From Dichotomocladium elegans (taxonomy: Eukaryota; Mucoromycota; Mucoromycetes; Mucorales; Lichtheimiaceae): a stretch of 64,000 bases of DNA. Made by a program: the position numbers and the translations under genes. The stretch lies in assembly GCA_025716815.1 (NCBI GenBank), contig JAIXMN010000003.1:1984001-2048000 (forward strand). The letters run 5' to 3'. The notes beneath the pieces are model-generated. The model did no database searches and was not told where the DNA came from. It saw only the letters and a list, made by a program, of their open reading frames with translations. Shown piece by piece: positions 34,030 through 45,325 of the stretch. The first letter of the stretch is position 1. Each line of letters opens with the position of its first letter.

Positions 34030-35514
34030 ATGGCTGGCATCGACGATATCAACAGAAAAAAAACCTATAGTGCTATTGAAGGTGGCGGTTCGCTAGTGGT
34101 TGCATACCGACTTGCCAATAAAAAAGTCCTGATCGTGGGCGGTGGCAATGTGGCCGCACAGCGGATAGTTTCAGCGAAGATCGCTGATGCGCGCGTCACA
34201 GTAATTGCACCTGCGGAAGGACTCAATGAGGAGGTGCGCTTCCGCATTGACAACAAGGAGGTGGAATGGGTAGACCGGCGATTCCAGGATCTAGATCTCG
34301 ATGATTGTGACATGGTGCTGACTGCGCTGGATGATCACTCTGAATCGCTGCGTATTGGAGAGCTCTGCCGTGCGAGGCGTATTCCGGTTAACGTGGCTGA
34401 CGTGCCTTCCATGTGCGATTTCTACTTTATGAGCCAGCACAGGGATGGTCCGGTACAAATTGCAGTATCAACGAACGGACAAGGCCCCAAATTGGCTAAT
34501 ATGATCCGGACTACGGTCGCTAGCGCGCTCCCTCCAAATATTGGCGAGGTCGTTAGCCGTATGGGTAAATTGCGGGCCATGGTGCGCAAGTGGGAACCGG
34601 CTATTGAGAATTCCGACAAACGCATGAGCTGGGTCACGAGGGTCTGCGAACAGTGGGGTCTCGAGAAGATGACCAAGCTGATGACCATAAACGAAGTTGA
34701 CGAAGAAGCAGTGTATGCGAAGCTCAAGATTTATTTTGAAAAGAACGAGGTGCCGCCCATGTCTGTTATATTTCCCTCAAGCAATCAGCAGCCTAGCATA
34801 GCACTCATTGGCGCCGGTCCTGGTGACCCAGAGTTGATCACATTGAAAGCAGCTAGATACCTTAGAGAAGCAGATCTTGTCGTCAGCGACCGATTGATCC
34901 CGCAAGCCATGCTCGATCGGGTAGAGGGAGAGCTTCGAATCGCGCGCAAAACGACTGGAAAATCGGATCCCGCTCAGGAAGAGCTTCTGGAGTGGTGTAT
35001 GGAAGGTTTGCGAAAGGGGCAGCGGGTAGTGCGACTCAAGATCGGCGATCCATTGGTTTTCGGCCGGGGAGGCGAGGAGATCTTGTGGTTCCGCGAGCGC
35101 GGGTTTGAGCCTGAGCTGGTACCGGGTGTATCGAGTGCCCTGTCTGCACCGCTCGCAGCAAAGATCCCTGTCACGATGAGGGGCATCACTGATCAGGTTA
35201 TTATCACGACCGGACGGGGCACCAAAGGGTCCATGCCGGACTTGCCAGCGTACAACAGTACTCGCACACTAGTGGTCTTGATGGCCGTCGGTCGGGCTGC
35301 CGATCTGCGCAAAATTTTACAAGAGAGTAAAGGCTATCCGCCAGAATGCCCGGTGTGCTGGATCGAGAACGCCAATTGCCCTGAAGAGCGCGTCATTGTG
35401 GGCACAGTCAATTGTATGGACAGCCTTGTAGACGAATATTCGATCGTTGCTCCTTCAGTCCTCGTTGTTGGAAATAGCGTAGCTGCTTTGGATAAAAAGG
35501 AGATCTTGAAATAA
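34030..35514 (+). CDS. CysG-like siroheme synthase: precorrin-2 dehydrogenase/ferrochelatase fused to SUMT
   Basis: A single exon of 494 aa. Residues about 25-245 form a Met8/CysG-B domain. They carry a Rossmann G-G-G-N-V-A-A-Q-R, and an N-V-A-D-x-P-S-M-C-D-F-Y-F segment where the catalytic Asp of Met8/CysG lies, followed by I-A-V-S-T-N-G-x-G-P-x-L-A-x-x-I-R. Residues about 256-490 form an uroporphyrinogen-III methyltransferase (Met1/CobA): G-A-G-P-G-D-P-E-L-I-T-L-K-A, V-V-R-L-K-I-G-D-P-x-V-F-G-R-G-G-E-E, P-G-V-S-S-A. Together they would convert uroporphyrinogen III to siroheme for sulfite and nitrite reductases. In S. cerevisiae the reactions are shared by Met1 and Met8; the domain order here matches bacterial CysG. 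Confidence 0.95.
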   Translation: MAGIDDINRKKTYSAIEGGGSLVVAYRLANKKVLIVGGGNVAAQRIVSAKIADARVTVIAPAEGLNEEVRFRIDNKEVEWVDRRFQDLDLDDCDMVLTALDDHSESLRIGELCRARRIPVNVADVPSMCDFYFMSQHRDGPVQIAVSTNGQGPKLANMIRTTVASALPPNIGEVVSRMGKLRAMVRKWEPAIENSDKRMSWVTRVCEQWGLEKMTKLMTINEVDEEAVYAKLKIYFEKNEVPPMSVIFPSSNQQPSIALIGAGPGDPELITLKAARYLREADLVVSDRLIPQAMLDRVEGELRIARKTTGKSDPAQEELLEWCMEGLRKGQRVVRLKIGDPLVFGRGGEEILWFRERGFEPELVPGVSSALSAPLAAKIPVTMRGITDQVIITTGRGTKGSMPDLPAYNSTRTLVVLMAVGRAADLRKILQESKGYPPECPVCWIENANCPEERVIVGTVNCMDSLVDEYSIVAPSVLVVGNSVAALDKKEILK

Positions 35515-35679
35515 ATACGTAGTACCTGCGTATCCGATTCCTATACCATATATATGCATATCAATGGGGCTGAGATATCGATTGACGACAAAAAATGACC
35601 TTCGTCGGTGGACACGCATATTCCCTCCTCTTTTCTTTTTCTATTTTCAAGTCGTGTAACAAGAGCGACAATCGATGTA

Positions 35680-38600
35680 ATGTCTTTACCATCATCAAAG
35701 AAGTCTTTCGATAGCCACCTCCCACAAACAAAGGCCATTGACATGGCGTCTGTCTACCGAGCACCGAGCGTCCTATCATCAAGATCAACGGACTTACTCA
35801 CATGCGCAGAATTAGATAGCGCAGAAGTTGGTGATGATGATGCTACTACATCATCGTTATCCACAATTGGCATTAGTGGAAATACTTCACGTCGATCTGC
35901 AACTATGAATATAACTGGGGTGTACCCGAATATGAACGTATCAAGGCCAAGGGATGACTTGGCTCCCAGAATTCGAAGCAGCGTGGTGTCGTCGTCTTCT
36001 ATGAATGGTCGTTTTTCGGGCATTGGATCAAAACGGACGACGAGCATACCTAGATCATGTGAGCTTCAGAAGAAACGACATACAGGAAAAGAATCTACTC
36101 CGCCAGGCAGCAAAGACCTCAATGCCTCCACTGTAAGTTTATTATACTCGTCTGGGGAAAAGATCACATACAATTCCTGCTCATGGAAGGAGGCTGTTTA
36201 TTACTACAGTCTACGACAGCCACAACGCAGAAAACTCGGACGTCGACGTTCATTACTCCTCCTGGTGCACGCCCATCCACCGCGCATCGTGATCATTGTA
36301 TCATGGCTTTGGCAGAAAGTCGAGGTGTGGCAGCAGAAGTGGGCGTCTGTGTCATTCATAGCTCTACTGGAGAGTGTATTCTTTCCCAGGTACATCTCTA
36401 TCTATATATATACTTTTAGCCCTATTCCATGCTTGACGTCTTGAAATTTAGGTTTCTGATTCACAGTCTTACCCTCGGACGCTCCATAAAATCAATCTGC
36501 ATGATCCGGACAAGGTATCCACAATCACTTCAGCTTGGAGCATCCGTTATATTCATATCGACTTTGGCAGATCCTCCTTGTTAGTTCGGCCGTGGATTCG
36601 TGTATAAATCAGCTATATCAATCCATTGACCGTCATTTCCCCCAGACTAACATCACAGCAGTTCCTCGAAGATATTTTAACGAAGAAGCAGGTGACCAGA
36701 AAACTGCTGATTTGCTCGCAGTTGTATGCTTATGAATATACACGTACATATGTGCAGGGAAAAAAATGATTGAAGATTATGGGCTAGAAGAGGCCTCTAC
36801 GCTTTTTCTGGATATTTCCTCAAAGTAAGTGCATTACGCATGTTACTGATTTGAATAGAAATTTAATCTTGATATGCCACATCAATCAAAGGTATTATTG
36901 TCTCGCTGCCGTCGCTGCCGCCTTCAGGTATAAACGAATGGCTTTTTCCCAGACTCATTTACAAAAACACACGACATTTACTTACTCCATCGCTTGTTTC
37001 ATATGTGTCAGATATATCAGGGAGCATGAAGGGGTCGTGTTTGCCAGCCATACGGTAAAATTTTCTTACCAAGGCGCCGAGGGTAAGGTTAAAAAAACTA
37101 GTAAATCTGCCATATTTAATGTTCTCAAACTGTTGTTCCTTGCCATCAGGTACCATGAGAATTGGTATTGATATACATTAGACAATAAGATATGTAGTCG
37201 AAGAATTCCTCAATCGCTCTCATTCAATGATAATAGATTTGGCTACCGCACGTAACTTGGAACTTGTGTCGAACATGATCCATCGAAATAACAAGGACAC
37301 GCTTCTTGGCGCTCTCAATCACACTGTGACACCCATGGGAGCTCGTCTATTGCGTATGAACATTCTTCAGCCGAGCACGGATGCCAACATCATCAACCGA
37401 CGACTTGATGCGGTCCAAGAACTCGTACGCCACGAGGGGCTCATGTTTGATATCCAGGGCGCTCTGAAGCCTGTCAGCGATCTGGATAATATCATTGCTG
37501 ATATAGTCAAGATACCCACAGCAGATGGTCACCCCCAATACGCCGAGTCAAAAATCAACAATGTCATTCGGCTCAAGGCACTATTGCACGCGATCAAAGG
37601 CGTCGCAGAACGTCTGGAAGTGTGCAAAATGGATAGTCTTCTTGGTTCGATCTTGGAGGTAACAATTCGCTAACTTCAACCGAGATTTTTTATGCCGTTA
37701 CCGAGGGGTTAGTTTCATTTGATTAACATACAAAGATAACTAGATCTTGTCATATCCAAAGATAGGTAAGTCCGTAGTAGTGGTTGTAATCGGGGGTTGC
37801 TTTTGGTATAGAAAAAGTGTGCGCTTATGCGAACAAACCATATCAGACGATTTTCGCGAATTGATTCAGGGAACGATTCATGAAGACGTCGGGATCCAGA
37901 CAACGAGTCTAGGAATACGACATCAACGTTGCTATGCTATCAAGGTATATATATACATAGACATTTTGTGGATAGTTGACGAAAACAGCTAAGACACAAA
38001 CTGGAAATTGTAGGCGGGAGTGAATGGATTGTTAGATGTCGGTAAGTACGCGCAGACCGTGCTTCGTTGCAGTACGTACGTAGATATCTCACATAATCCA
38101 AATGCAGCTCGCCAGACTTATAAGGAAACAATGGAAGATATTTACGAACTCGCAAATGAATATTCAGGTAAGAAAATATACACCCCAGCCATTCGAAAGC
38201 AGCTGACACCTTCCACTTTTTCTGCACACTCAGAGTCTAGTGGGTTACCGATCAAGCTGCAGTTCAGTGCAACAAAAGGTTTCTTTTTATGTCTTTCGGA
38301 AGGGCATCTTAAACATGGTCAGTATGACCTGCCTCCTACTTTTATCAATGTGGCAAAGAAGAAAAAACAATTTATCTTCACAACGCTGGAATTGGTAAGC
38401 GAATGTGATATATCCCGGTACGGACGATTATGAACGAACCAATATATTTGGTAAAGCTTCAGAAGAATAGCCGTATGGACGAGTCACTGACTGAGGTTTA
38501 CCTCATGTCAGATAGGTGAGTATGTAAAAAAGGGGGGGTACATTTTTGAAAGCACTGATTTGCGCTCTCACAAGCACGGTGTCTCGATTACTTGAGAAAT

Positions 38601-40222
38601 TCCATGCGCACATTGGTGTTCTCCATAAGGTTTCTGACGCTGTCGGGACGCTTGATCTACTCCTCTCCTTTGGGTATTCCTGCTCCATATCCGAGTACGG
38701 TGAGCGAATGTAGACAATAGTGCAGACTCGATGAACAACGCTAACGTTGGATTCCCAAGTCCGACCTGAATTCACATCCACACTGGCTATCGAATCGGGT
38801 CGACACCCTATTATGGATCAGATCCAAAAGGAACCAGTCATAGCGAATGATACCTATGCGTCTGTATCATCCAGCTTTCAAGTCATCACGGGGCCCAACA
38901 TGAGCGGCAAATCCACCTATATCCGCCAAGTAGCCTTACTTACGATCATGGCTCAAATCGGGTCCTTTGTCCCTGCTACTTATGCATCTTTTCGTATATG
39001 CGATCAGGTAGGGGGGATCAAAAGTGTGGGTTTCTCTCTCTATCCGTGTGTGAGTATTTGGTCAGTTTTATTCGTAACATGGAAATGCATTTGTTCCATC
39101 CGTGCATATTCTGTTTTTTTCCTGGGTCCAGGTGTTTTCTCGTCTCTTGGGCGCAGATGGGTGCAATGGAACCATGACATCCTCGTTTATCTTGGAGATG
39201 CGTGAGGTCGCGTATATTCTCCAGAATCTGACGGATACTAGCTTAGTCATTATAGATGAATTAGGAAGAGGTAAGCGGGCTCGCGCATGCCAGGTCTTTC
39301 TTTTTCTTCTACTACCCTTTTAATATCTCTAACACTATACGCACAAAAAAAAAGGCACGGCACCATATGATGCCCTTGGAATCACTGCAGCCATTGGGGA
39401 AGCCATGGCAAAATCTCGGGTAGGAAGGAAGGAAGATGGATTGGATCACCTGCCAGTTGCTATGTGTGTTTGTAATAACACCATTCCGCAGGCATACTGC
39501 TTATTTGCTACTCATTTCCACCCGTTGACACGCGTGCTTGATATGTACCCTAATGTGGTTAACCTTCAGCTCCACGTCGATATCGTAAGCACTTGGAAAT
39601 CCAGGAACCTCCCGCGCTTTCCTTTGTCCAAATGTTTTCATCTGTTTTACATCCGTATACGTAACAGGATGACAAACGCGAGAATGATGGTTGCTCATTG
39701 TCGTATACATACACGGTCAAGGATGGCGCTGCAGCATCAAATCAAAACTATGGTTCGTAAGCGGGAGGTGAAGTGGCGAACTCTCATGGGGAGATTAACA
39801 CAAACAAGGCATCAAGACGGCACAAATGATGGGATACCCCGTTGACATTATTACACGCGCATTGGACATTGTTCATAAAGTACAATAGGGTTGGGGAAAG
39901 ACAAATAGCAGCGAGCTCATGTGATTATTACTTGTAGATGAGCGGTAATGATGGTATATCGTCGGGCGGAACGGTTGACAGCGACCAACATGAAATGATG
40001 ACACGACAAGCTCGCCACAAGGTACTCTATTGGGTAAGGATTCCAGATACGCACGGGGGTATATCCTTTTTACAGGCGATAAAATCAGTCATGGTTGTAA
40101 ACCTCGAAACACTCGTCCCATAGTTTATTGACAAAATCACCCAGCTCCAAGACGCACCTGACGACGTGCTTATCAACCAAATGGCAGAGATCCATCGAGC
40201 GTTAAGCGAGTCTGTCCAGTAA
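35680..40222 (+). CDS. MSH4: meiotic MutS homologue MSH4
   Basis: Twenty-four exons join in frame to 952 aa: 35680-36132, 36210-36389, 36452-36514, 36571-36691, 36758-36824, 36892-36927, 37012-37082, 37150-37164, 37237-37658, 37744-37765, 37847-37944, 38014-38041, 38108-38167, 38234-38394, 38463-38515, 38575-38699, 38760-39007, 39132-39270, 39355-39419, 39492-39584, 39668-39752, 39809-39879, 39938-40021, 40124-40222. After a disordered Ser/Thr-rich N-terminus come V-P-R-R-Y-F-N-E-E (MSH4 family), [22 protein letters not shown], Walker [10 protein letters not shown] (703-711), V-I-I-D-E-L-G-R-G and L-F-A-T-H-F. No mismatch-recognition domain I is evident, as expected for MSH4. With MSH5 it stabilises crossover intermediates. 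Exon 21 needs a weak GTTCGT donor. Confidence 0.93.
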
Positions 40223-40433
40223 TTGGCCATCATTAGCCACGGCTTAATGTGTGTGTGTATGGCGGGGAAGAAGGCAATCCATTAAGAATATTAAAAGAAG
40301 CAACAAGCGTATGTACAAGTGCAAAGGGAAAAAAACAAATGATACTGCTAACTACAAATAAAGGGATGCGGCGAAAATGATATCTCGGTGAAGTTTGTCA
40401 ATACCTGGAAGGGAGGGGGGAAACAATAGACGG

Positions 40434-43400
40434 TTAGAGGAAGCTCTCTCGGCATCTTTTTAACAACGCTTTACCTTTTGAGAATTTATTTTCGAGTTCA
40501 GTATTGCCAATGCTCTTTGCAGCTGCCACCATTTGTCTTAGTAACTCCTCGAGTCGTCGAAAAACGCGAATCATTGAGCCTTCATACTCGTCGGTCATCT
40601 TACAGATATGCGAGAACTTGGCACCCTGGCACCAAGCATATACGACTTCCATCAGTCCTGGATTAAACCTCTTGACGTATTCTTCTTCATCCATATCCAT
40701 TTTACAGTCCAACGACACCTTTGCGATCCTTCGCGCTGTCTCTTGCATGAGTCGGAGAGGACCATCCAATTCAAGGACTGTTGTCCTGGCGGAATTGTCG
40801 GGCTAAAAGGAAGAAAATATGTCATCAGCGACATCATTTCTTTCCCAAACACATTTGAATTTACCCGACTATCGAAGACAAAGCAACTCAGAAGGGCAAC
40901 GGTCTGATCGACTGTGAGATCATTAAAGACATTTTGAAAGATCATTTCGGTCAGAAGCAGCTCATCCCCCGTACTAATCTCGCAGGCAACACGGCCCTTC
41001 ATCTCGACCACATCGGCTGAGGATGTGAAGCCCATTCGGCGCAGCACCCGTTTTCTGCGCTTGAGCTCCTCGAGTTGGACAATCGATCGTGCTTCCATCA
41101 GTTTCCGCTTGATTTCCTTCGCCTTTGTTGTGAGATTTACTTTTTGTACGTAGCTATCGTATAAGTCAGGAAGTTCGGGCGCATTACAGAGTGGATGAGA
41201 TAGGAGTTTCTCTTCTAGAACCACAACTCTCTAGATAGAGTGGATAGTTAGTATCTTTTGTCAAGTTGATTCGTACACTACACTGCTCTCTAATTACAGC
41301 AATCAGCTTGTCGAGTCCTTCATGTCGTATATTCATGTTTTCGATCGGGTCGAGAACGGGAATATCATCAGGGAATTTACTTTGTATAGTACAAATTGAG
41401 CTGTGGACTTCAGTTTTTTGCTGTACGGTCTTGAGCTGCTTGGGTAAAACGATTCTGATATGGCTGATGCCATCGAGCGAGGATAACGTGACGGGGACAA
41501 TCTATGGATATTGCCCACATCAGAAAGATTCCGACGATTGCACAATAAGATAGAGATACTGACCATGGGTTCTCCATTAAAATCGTCTGGAGCTGGCCGC
41601 ACACCCACTGTCTTGCCGTCTGCATCCTTTGAAAGCGTGCTGTCCTTATCACAGTAAAGTAAGACGTGTAAGATATAAACAGGTGTAGCGGTATTGGCGT
41701 CATTCGCATCGTTGCGTGGGTTGACCCGATGGTAATTGACCAGGGCTCCCCATCCAAAGTCCATATCCAAGTGCTTAACGCGGACCAGCCTGCCAGGCTG
41801 CATGAATGGTAGGCTGTACTTTGGAAGATTAATTATCTCCCGCATTTCCTCTGCGTATGCTGCTATCTGCTTTCGTAATTCATAGTAACTCGCGATTTCC
41901 TCTTCCTTGTCGATCGTGATGGTACTTTTTTCGGCCTCCACCTCCGATAGTTCTGCAAACCCGTATAATCCATATATAAGTTTCCTGCAATAGCTCGGTA
42001 TCCTGTATCTCACCTCGCTCGAACTGGGGTATGTTGTTGTCGTTTTGGAATGTATAAAAGCATCGTTCCAGCATGTACTCTGGGCTAATACCCTCCACAC
42101 GCAGCAGATTGAGGATCATGTTGTAACTAAGGTGGAAAGCCGAGTTCATTGGATCTGATTCGCCCTGTGTTCGCAGGTTAGCACACCTTGGCGCCATCGT
42201 CCACACGCCGTTCTCATACCTTGATCATTTGCTTTGCCACCGTTGGTTCTATCTTCTCGTTGATCATCATGATAACCACCCCACGCTCATCAATTCCTCT
42301 TCGACCTGCCCGACCGGACATTTGAATATATTCGCCAGATGATACCTATCTCTGGATGCTCAGATAGGGAGTCGACTTTTCCTCATGTGTACTTTACCCA
42401 TCGCGTTTGTCTGCCGTCGAATTTGCGAATGCTTGTAAATACGACGGTTTTTGCAGGCATATTGAGACCAATGGAGAATGTTTCTGTTGCAAATAGGACC
42501 TTGATAAGACCTTCCTGGAAAAGAACTTCGATGGTTTCCTTCATGATGGGTAGTAAACCGCCGTGATGGACGCCAATGCCCCGCCGTAAGAGGGGCAGCA
42601 ACTGCTGAATCTGCCGGAGCTGTCTGTCATCGTCATTTAAACTGGAGATCGCATTGCTAAACACCTTGGATACCATCTCCCGCTCGCTGTCTTGTACATA
42701 AAATGGATGCCACATGTGGAAAAAAAAGATCAGTCGTCGATGGCATTCTGAGAACGACGTGTGTCAGACGTTACCATCGTTGAAGTCCAACTTGCTCAGT
42801 TGGATGGCATTCGCCTCGCATTCGCGTTTCGAAAAGCTGAACACGATAACCGGGTGATAGTTCTTCATCATGACCATCTTGATGATTCGATAAACATCCG
42901 AGGGACCGTCGGTTCCTCCGGTCGCACCAGGGCCGCCCGGAACATTCCTGCGTGCATTCTTCATACGACCCGGTCCGTTTCTCGGGCGATCGCTTCCAGT
43001 GCCGTCCATGATACTCATGATGGCCCGCTCGAAATTGTTTTCTTTGAAGCGGCCTTTCTCGTCGAGGACAAGATGGATGCCATCCGCACCCGCTGGAAAC
43101 ATATAATGTTGGAGAGGAGTTGGCCGGAAGTCGGTGTACACGACGTGGCAAGGCTGATCGTGGATTTTGCAAACCCATTCGGCAAACTGCATCGCATTTG
43201 GGATGGTAGCCGATAAAAAGACATATCGCACTGCATGTGGCAGCAAGATGATTGATTCTTCCCAGACCACGCCGCGCTCTGATCCAACGTAGTACGCGCA
43301 GATAGATTAGCGAGGGTTGCGATTTCCTTATTTCCTCTGCTCGGCAGCTTACCGGAATCGCGCATATAGTGAATTTCGTCAAAAACCACCCATGCTACCT

Positions 43401-44314
43401 CCCTCATCACTTCTGAGCCCCGATAGAGCATGGATCTAAGGATTTCAGTAGTCATTACTAGACATGATGCCTGTGGATTGATGGACACGTCGCCTGTCAT
43501 AAGACCGACATCCTTAAATTCCTCGCTGAACTCGCGGTATTTTTGGTTGGAAAGAGCCTTTTTCGCAATAAGAATCAATGCAAGTTTCCATCATACGCAC
43601 TGGGGTGTTTACCTTAATGGGTGATGTATAAATGACACGCTGCTTCTGCTTCAGGCTTTGGGCGATCGCATATTCGGCGACGACGGTCTTGCCTGCAGAA
43701 GTGTGTGCTGAGACTAGGACGGATTCGTTCCGTTCGATGGAAGATACTGAGACACGCTGAAAGGGATCCAAACGGAACGGGTAGGTACGCGCTGGTTCTT
43801 TGGGAGGAATATGTTGTGATATGGGTACGTAGTTATAGTTTGATGGTATGGCCACCTGGTGACGAACCTGGTGGTTCAAGGTGATTTGGGCACTCTCGCC
43901 TTCAGTTCCTCCCCCGGCAGCGTCAGCTGCTGTGGCGGCGGTGTGAGTACTGCTTGTCTGCAATCCTGCGATACTGATGACCTCGCGCGATGTCTGTTGC
44001 TCAAAAGTGTCGGCCACGACAGGGTTATTATAGCGTTTGTCATCCATAAGCCGTCGCTTTGCGTCGTGGACGAGATCATTTTCATCGGTAAGGTCGATGC
44101 CATGTCCCGAAAGTGATCGTTTTGCGCTTGTCGCGGTTGGCAGACTGGTGGTCATGAGCACTGGCTGTGCCTGGTCTTTTTGCGCCTCGACCACTTCTTC
44201 GTCCGCCACCTCGGCCTCGTCTTGCTCCAACGAGTCCTCGAGATCGTCAAAGTTGTCCACCTGGCCTTCGAACACGCCAAAGATGGAATCAATATTTTTA
44301 TCGTCCCCAAACAT
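40434..44314 (-). CDS. MTR4: exosome-associated RNA helicase MTR4 (Ski2-like)
   Basis: Ten exons (44314-43613, 43557-43353, 43278-42775, 42690-42398, 42345-42220, 42164-42014, 41952-41564, 41501-41298, 41230-40865, 40802-40434) give 1102 aa. Walker A A-H-T-S-A-G-K-T is at 203-210 and the Ski2-family D-E-I-H at 294-297. Further on are [24 protein letters not shown] and [10 protein letters not shown]. The arch/KOW region and the C-terminal DSHCT domain (G-N-T-E-L-E-N-K-F) complete the MTR4 pattern. It unwinds RNA for the nuclear exosome and in 5.8S maturation. It ends 211 bp from the convergent MSH4 stop. Confidence 0.96.
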
Positions 44315-45325
44315 GAAAGTGGGATTGCGACGTGAGCAAGGGAAAGTTAAAAAAAAGCCTTGCACTTTTTTTTTTTTTCTTCACATAAATTCCCTCCCCA
44401 TTGAGTGGAATTTGCCACGGCCCACACATACTCGCCAGCTCTCTCCGCACGCGAAACCCCTCTCCCACCCCCCACTCCATACACACATGACCTTCGCTCT
44501 CCCCCACCCGGCCCCCGACAGACACACAAAGGTTTCTGCATTATTTTCTGGTAATTGCCGTGGCAGCTGAGAGGGTGAGATGTGTATGGCGGAAGGAGAC
44601 AGCAGTAAGAATCCGGACTCCCTTTCCCGATTCCACAAACAAATACAATGACATTTCTCCAACGAGGTATGTACCAAACAAAGATGTATAGGGGGGAGAG
44701 CGGCTTGCGGAGGGTGATCAGAGGTGAAAGCGTTGCACGTTTCAAGATATCCAGATCAACAACATCAGCCTACGTTCCGCGGAGGACGAGGGATGAGAGA
44801 GAGAAAATCAGGTTGTTCTTGGTTGGGGGGGGGAGGGAGATGCCGAGCTAACGTTTGGTGGTTAGCGTCGATCGCACAAACGTAAGCTATTTACGCTAGC
44901 TACGACACCTGAACGGCGCAGATGTTCGGTTTGTACAAAGAAGGATATTGCCTGATCTCATTTGGACACATGGAGAAGCATAACACTCTAACATGCAGCC
45001 AATACGTAACAAAGAAAACCTAAATCATTCTGGATGATTTCTATCTATTATGGCAATCCACTTTTCCGCCTACCCTGGGTTGCAACGCGCGCATGATTGT
45101 GCGACTGTCTCGTAAAACGTGAAGGGGAAAAGAAGGGGGGATGTGCGTGTGGATGATTGGCATGGATGAGTCAAAGCATCCAAGGAACCAATGGCAAGGG
45201 CTATTTAGTTCATAAAAAAAAGTTAAAGTAAAAAGATGCTGTACTTTGATATAAAAGTCCCTTTCTTCTACCTCTGCTGATCTTTTTCTTTCTCCCTCTC
45301 TCTTCAAAATTTCTTTCTGCAAATA
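44315..45325. promoter_or_regulatory. divergent promoter, MTR4 / neutral trehalase
   Basis: About 1 kb between outward-facing genes. Two AGGGG pentamers (45123-45127, 45134-45138) lie about 190 bp upstream of the trehalase ATG. AGGGG is the stress-response element of ascomycete trehalose genes, but its use in this lineage is not shown. A T run and a C/T-rich block lie near the MTR4 start. No coding exon is supported. Confidence 0.35.

Noticed and set aside
37804..37846. MSH4 exon 11 starting at the TATAG near 37811
   Set aside because: The phase does not fit the 22-nt exon 10. The CATATCAG acceptor at 37846 gives the right frame and a family-like sequence.
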